Below the pieces are notes generated by a model. It ran no database searches. It saw nothing but the letters and a program-made list of their open reading frames with translations, and was not told where the DNA came from. Of a stretch of DNA of 64,000 nt, positions 60,291 through 64,000 are shown piece by piece (position 1 is the first letter of the stretch; each line of letters opens with the position of its first letter). The stretch is from contig NZ_CP045369.1 in the NCBI RefSeq assembly GCF_009363535.1, forward strand, positions 4,351,001 through 4,415,000. The letters run 5' to 3'. Made by a program: the position numbers and the translations under genes. Source of the stretch: Microbulbifer sp. THAF38 (lineage in GTDB: Bacteria > Pseudomonadota > Gammaproteobacteria > Pseudomonadales > Cellvibrionaceae).

Positions 60291-60513
60291 TTTGAGATCA
60301 CTTTCTTTTTTAACCGCGTTGTCGAAACCTGAACTCGGTTTACTGCAGCGCTTTCGAACATTTTTTGATCTGACTCATGGCGTGAGCACTGGTCAGTCAT
60401 ATTTGGTAAAGATGGAAGATGCGGCAGGTCTTAGCCATATAAGCGTCATATACTAATGTGAGGCACACAATGGCAATAGATTAGACGCCAATTTTGCCAG
60501 AGCGGATGTCCCT

Positions 60514-61053
60514 ATGAAATATTGGTTAACCCTGATTGTCGCCACCATGCTCAGCTTGCCGCTGATGGCGCTGGAAGTCGGGCAAAAAGCGCCTGACTTC
60601 ACCTTGCAGGGCACAGATGGAAAGACGCACTCGCTAAAGGACTATGTGGGCAAGACCGCGGTGGTTATCGCCTGGTATCCCAGGGCTTTTACTAAAAACT
60701 GCACAATAGAGTGCAAATCCCTGGCCAAAAACGGTGACCAAATCCGGGCCTTTAACGTCACCTACTTTATGGCCAGCACCGATAAGCTCGACGAAAATGT
60801 CCGATTTTCCAAATACAATTCCGCCGACTTCCCCCTACTCAGCGACCCCACGGGAGAGGTTGCGAAAGCCTACGGTGTACTCATTCCCATTATCAAACTC
60901 GCCCGGCGCGTCACTATTTATATCGGCAAAGATGGGAATATTCTAAAAATCGATAAAGATATCAATCCCGCCACCAGCGCAGAGGATATCGCCAGTAATC
61001 TGGCCAAACTTGGCGTGGAGAAAACAGAAAATGCGGAGAGGGTAAAACAGTAA
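60514..61053 (+). CDS. Exported BCP-type peroxiredoxin
   Basis: A 179-residue protein with a signal (about 1-19, LPLMALEVG) and an AhpC/TSA fold. The active-site region WYPRAFTKNCTIECKSL has a peroxidatic Cys (in KNC-T) and a second Cys four residues later, close to but not the usual +5 spacing of BCP. It would reduce hydroperoxides in the periplasm, drawing electrons from a thioredoxin-like donor. Single gene. Confidence 0.88.
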   Translation: MKYWLTLIVATMLSLPLMALEVGQKAPDFTLQGTDGKTHSLKDYVGKTAVVIAWYPRAFTKNCTIECKSLAKNGDQIRAFNVTYFMASTDKLDENVRFSKYNSADFPLLSDPTGEVAKAYGVLIPIIKLARRVTIYIGKDGNILKIDKDINPATSAEDIASNLAKLGVEKTENAERVKQ

Positions 61054-61113
61054 TCAGCATGCGAACCCGGTCACCCCTGAACCGGATTCATAAGGCAGAT
61101 GACAGTACTTCGC

Positions 61114-61446
61114 TCAGTCACTAATAAAAGAAATGCCGAAGCAGCACTGCTGCCCTTCAAAGTCGTCGAGCCACTTGCAAACACTCAAGTTGGCCCTGCC
61201 CTCAGAGGATTTATCGATAAATTCATGAGAATAGATGGGCTCTCCTGAGGCGAAGACCTTTAAGTCATCATCTCGCAATTCCACAGCGTTATCCGACCAG
61301 GGCAGCTGGGCATCGGTCTTGCCTTCCACTTCCTCGCCGGCCAATTCACAAATTTTGCGATTTCCCCAGAGATATTTTCCCTGCCGGTCTTTTACCCAAA
61401 ACAGGAATGGCACTTTTTCAACAACAGAAAGCTCTTCGATTTTCAC
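61114..61446 (-). CDS. Stand-alone PAS-domain protein
   Basis: A 110-residue protein made of one PAS domain: EKVPFLFWVKDRQGKYLWGNRKICELAGEEVEGKTDAQLPW, then DDLKVFASGEPIYSHEFIDKSSEGRANLSVCKWLDDFEGQQCCFGISF. No output domain. It may be a small sensory partner of a kinase or chemoreceptor. It sits 125 bp downstream of ntrC on the same strand; a link to the Ntr pair is not shown. Confidence 0.75.
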   Translation of the reverse strand: MKIEELSVVEKVPFLFWVKDRQGKYLWGNRKICELAGEEVEGKTDAQLPWSDNAVELRDDDLKVFASGEPIYSHEFIDKSSEGRANLSVCKWLDDFEGQQCCFGISFISD

Positions 61447-61571
61447 AAAAACCCTCCCTTATCGTTTCAGTAATAAGAGCTACAAATTCACGCTAAGGAG
61501 AATTTTAGGTGCTGAAAAGAATATTTCCTTTTTTGGCCTCTCTATTTTTTTTGCCGATTAAAAGCGCGAAA

Positions 61572-62978
61572 TTACTCTCCGTTCATCCCCAATTCCTTCA
61601 ACTTCCTCGTCAGGGTATTGCGTCCCCAGCCAAGCAGATCCGCAGCATCGCGCTTGCGCCCGGCGGTGTGTTTTAACGCGATTTCTATCAAAGCTTTCTC
61701 GAAGGCGGGTACGGCTTCGCTGAGAATTTCCTTGCGTCCGGCGCTGAGCGCTTGATCGGCCCAGATGCGCAAGGCTTTTTGCCAATCCAGCGGTGCTTCG
61801 GTCTCATTGCTCTGCTGGTGCAATTCTTGCGGTAGGTCTTCGATATGCACTTCGCGACCAGAGGCCATTACGGTAATCCAGCGACAGGTGTTTTCCAGCT
61901 GGCGTACATTGCCGGGCCAATCGAGGCCGGAGAGATATTCCTCGGCATCTTTACTCAGAATTTTTGGCTCTACACCGAGGTCTGCGGCGGCGGCATTGAA
62001 GAAGTGGCGCACCAGCCGCGGAATATCCTCGCGCCTGTCCGCCAGGCGCGGGATGTGAATTCGAATCACATTCAGGCGGTGGAATAAGTCCTCGCGGAAT
62101 TTATGCTCGCGCACCAACTCCTCCAGGTTCTGGTGGGTGGCGGCAATGATACGCACATCCACTTTTACCGGAGTATGGCCACCAACCCGATAAAACTCCC
62201 CATCCGCCAGAACACGCAGCAGCCGGGTCTGGGTCTCCGCCGGCATATCGCCAATTTCATCTAAAAACAGAGTGCCGCTATTGGCCTGTTCGAAGCGACC
62301 GGCCCGCTGGGCGCTGGCGCCGGTAAAGGCGCCCTTCTCGTGCCCGAACAGTTCGGACTCCATCAGGTCTTTGGGGATGGCGGCCATATTGAGGGCGATA
62401 AACGGCTTGTCACGGCGAGGGCTGTGGTTGTGCAGGGCCTGGGCCACCAGCTCCTTACCGGTTCCCGATTCGCCATTAATCAACACGGTGATATTGGAAT
62501 GGGACAGGCGTCCAATAGCGCGAAATACTTCCTGCATGGCCGGCGCTTCGCCGATGATTTCTTTGTTACCGGTACCATTATCCGGCTCAGCCCGTTCTTC
62601 CTGGACCTGCTCCTTGGCGTGCGCCAATGCGCGCCGCGTTACCGCTACAGCCTCGTCAATATCGAAGGGTTTGGGTAAATATTCGAAGGCCCCGCCCTGG
62701 TAAGCGGCAACCGCACTATCGAGATCGGAGTGCGCGGTCATAATAATAATTGGCAGGCCCGGACGCTCCGCCTGAAATCTTTCCAACAATTTAAAACCAT
62801 CGGAACCGGGCATGCGAATATCGCTGATCACTACATCCGGGGAGTCGCTGTAAAAATCATCCAGGGCGCGATCACCGCTTTCATAGCACTGGGTCTCAAT
62901 CCCCTCCCGCGACAGTGCCCGCTCCAGTACCCAGCGGATTGATCGGTCGTCGTCAATAATCCAAACGCGATTGCCCAT
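61572..62978 (-). CDS. ntrC: Nitrogen regulation response regulator NtrC
   Basis: A 468-residue sigma-54 activator. Receiver domain at about 1-120 with phospho-acceptor Asp53 (ISDIRMPG). AAA+ domain at about 140-380 with Walker A GESGTGKE, the sigma-54 contact motif GAFTGA, and Walker B LFLDEIGDMP. A C-terminal Fis-type HTH (RDAADLLGWGRNTLTRKLKELG). When phosphorylated by NtrB it activates glnA and other nitrogen genes. It starts 3 nt after ntrB. Confidence 0.97.
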   Translation of the reverse strand: MGNRVWIIDDDRSIRWVLERALSREGIETQCYESGDRALDDFYSDSPDVVISDIRMPGSDGFKLLERFQAERPGLPIIIMTAHSDLDSAVAAYQGGAFEYLPKPFDIDEAVAVTRRALAHAKEQVQEERAEPDNGTGNKEIIGEAPAMQEVFRAIGRLSHSNITVLINGESGTGKELVAQALHNHSPRRDKPFIALNMAAIPKDLMESELFGHEKGAFTGASAQRAGRFEQANSGTLFLDEIGDMPAETQTRLLRVLADGEFYRVGGHTPVKVDVRIIAATHQNLEELVREHKFREDLFHRLNVIRIHIPRLADRREDIPRLVRHFFNAAAADLGVEPKILSKDAEEYLSGLDWPGNVRQLENTCRWITVMASGREVHIEDLPQELHQQSNETEAPLDWQKALRIWADQALSAGRKEILSEAVPAFEKALIEIALKHTAGRKRDAADLLGWGRNTLTRKLKELGMNGE

Positions 62979-62981
62979 TCT

Positions 62982-64000
62982 CTAGGTTCCTGTATTGGCT
63001 GATTCGGTAACAAGTGGCAGGTAAATCTGGAAGACACTGCGACCCGGTCGGCTGTCGCATTTAATTAGGCCACGGTGTTGGTTGATAATATTTTGCGAGA
63101 TAGACAACCCCAGTCCCGAGCCCTCGGCACGACCGGAAATCATCGGGAAAAAAATGCGCTCGCGGATCTCCTCGGCAATCCCGGGGCCGTTGTCTTCAAT
63201 TTCGATACGGCAAACCAGCGGGCAGTGGCGTCGACCAATGGTGAACTGGCGCTGCACGCGCGTGCGCAACACGATTTCCCCATTGGCGAGGCCGATACTC
63301 TCATCAATGGCCTGCATGGCATTGCGGGCGATATTCAACAGGGCCTGGATCAATTGCTCTGGGTCCGCCGGTACATCGGGAATTGAGGGATCGTAATCCC
63401 GGCGAATCTGCAGCTGCCCCCCGCATTCGGCCTCGACCAATTGTGCCACCCGCTCGAGTATCTCGTGCACATTGCTGGGCACCAGTTGTACTGGCTGGCG
63501 GGGCCCCAGTAGTCGATCGACCAGATTACGCAGGCGATCCACCTCTTCGATAATGATCTGGGTGTACTCTTCCAGGGAGGCGTCGGGCAGTTCGCGCTGT
63601 AGTAACTGTGCGGCACCGCGAATCCCGCCGAGGGGATTTTTCACCTCGTGGGCCATGCCTCGCACCAGGTTGCGTGCGGTTTCCTGAGTGCTGAGCAGTG
63701 CGTCCTCACGGGCGATGCGCAGCAGGCGATCCATCGGCTGCACCTCCACCAACAACACCCCCAGCTCCGGCACAGGGCTGACGGAGTAATCCACGGTCCG
63801 CGTTTTCAGATTATGCAGGCGCCAGCGGGCGCGGCGCACGGTGAACTTTTCCCCGGTGAGGAGCGCGTTTTGCAACGCCTTTTCTGCGGCGGCGGATTCC
63901 CGCACCACCTCCTGCAGTGGCATGCCTTCGACCCGCGCATTGGAGGCAGCCAACAGATCCTCAGCGGCATTATTCAGGTAGCAAAGCAATAACTGGTCAT
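62982..64000 (-). CDS. ntrB: Nitrogen regulation sensor kinase NtrB, N-terminus outside the window
   Basis: The frame is open to the right edge (… DQLLLCYLNNAAEDLL), so the start lies beyond 64000 and a TTG at 63989 is not the real start. PAS-like N-terminal domain, H-box GMAHEVKNPLGGIRGAAQLL (His is the autophosphorylation site), N-box ALLNIARNAMQA, G1 EDNGPGI and G2 GSGLGLSISQNIINQH. It phosphorylates NtrC under nitrogen limitation under control of PII. Missing about 20-30 residues at the N-terminus, by comparison with the usual length. Confidence 0.96.
   Translation of the reverse strand, partial: DQLLLCYLNNAAEDLLAASNARVEGMPLQEVVRESAAAEKALQNALLTGEKFTVRRARWRLHNLKTRTVDYSVSPVPELGVLLVEVQPMDRLLRIAREDALLSTQETARNLVRGMAHEVKNPLGGIRGAAQLLQRELPDASLEEYTQIIIEEVDRLRNLVDRLLGPRQPVQLVPSNVHEILERVAQLVEAECGGQLQIRRDYDPSIPDVPADPEQLIQALLNIARNAMQAIDESIGLANGEIVLRTRVQRQFTIGRRHCPLVCRIEIEDNGPGIAEEIRERIFFPMISGRAEGSGLGLSISQNIINQHRGLIKCDSRPGRSVFQIYLPLVTESANTGT

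Noticed and set aside
1..64000. CRISPR array, insertion sequence, tRNA or rRNA
   Set aside because: No regular spaced repeats, transposase-like ORFs with terminal inverted repeats, or tRNA/rRNA-like segments were found on either strand by eye; a tRNA scan would settle small cases.

Overview
The window reads as ordinary chromosome of a Gram-negative, aerobic, probably marine gammaproteobacterium. A Cellvibrionales member such as Microbulbifer fits best, but that is inference from gene content. The supporting signs are the enterobacterial-style neighbourhood yrfG-hslR ... hslO-pckA, an ntrB-ntrC pair, cysK and cysQ, a TonB-dependent copper receptor, and many lipoproteins and beta-barrels. I saw no rRNA, tRNA, insertion sequence, prophage or CRISPR array. 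Both window edges cut genes: a subtilase on the left and ntrB on the right.

Layout. 1-11.9 kb is a mixed region: subtilase C-terminus, a Band 7 lipoprotein divergent from DUF350 and transglutaminase-like genes, a large metzincin, a DUF2884 protein, an alpha/beta hydrolase, a PLP decarboxylase, an SGNH hydrolase, and an ArsR regulator divergent from two small dimeric alpha-beta-barrel proteins. 12.0-24.7 kb is an extracytoplasmic redox locus. Its minus arm holds an HzsA-like di-heme lipoprotein, an SH3 plus beta-barrel protein, an OMP_myx-type beta-barrel, a TlpA thioredoxin, a DUF4266 lipoprotein and a DUF3570 protein. Its plus arm holds a mono-heme protein, a LamG di-heme lipoprotein, a Tat-exported DUF1501-like protein and ApbE. 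24.8-34.2 kb encodes an energised trans-envelope machine: a secreted protein, three TPR proteins, a small secreted protein, ExbB/TolQ, two ExbD/TolR and a TonB/AgmX-like transducer. 34.3-35.3 kb has DUF2237 and DUF2939. 35.5-43.2 kb is a MoxR-type operon (membrane protein, RDD, SpoIIM, DUF4129, DUF4350, MoxR, DUF58). 43.3-48.6 kb has a 2OG-Fe(II) oxygenase, a copper uptake pair (DUF2946 and TonB receptor), a His/Tyr/Trp-rich outer-membrane protein and a lone HicB-like protein. 48.6-57.5 kb carries housekeeping genes (cysQ, cysK, yhhN-like, yrfG, hslR, S1C protease, DUF4124, hslO, pckA). 57.7-64 kb has two tandem M15-like peptidase paralogues, an AI-2E family transporter, a periplasmic peroxiredoxin, a PAS protein and ntrC/ntrB.

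The most interesting stretch is 12.0-34.2 kb. The DUF3570 protein carries a textbook ApbE flavinylation motif (D-M-I-S-G-A-S), and a secreted ApbE lies at the far end of the same locus. This suggests a covalent-FMN, c-type heme and thiol redox system at the outer membrane or cell surface. It lies immediately next to a proton-motive-force-driven ExbB/ExbD/ExbD/TonB-like motor with TPR lipoproteins, whose parts list recalls the Myxococcus Agl/Glt (and Nfs) machines. One of the two ExbD proteins lacks the channel aspartate. I infer that the two halves may form one system; its function is unknown to me.
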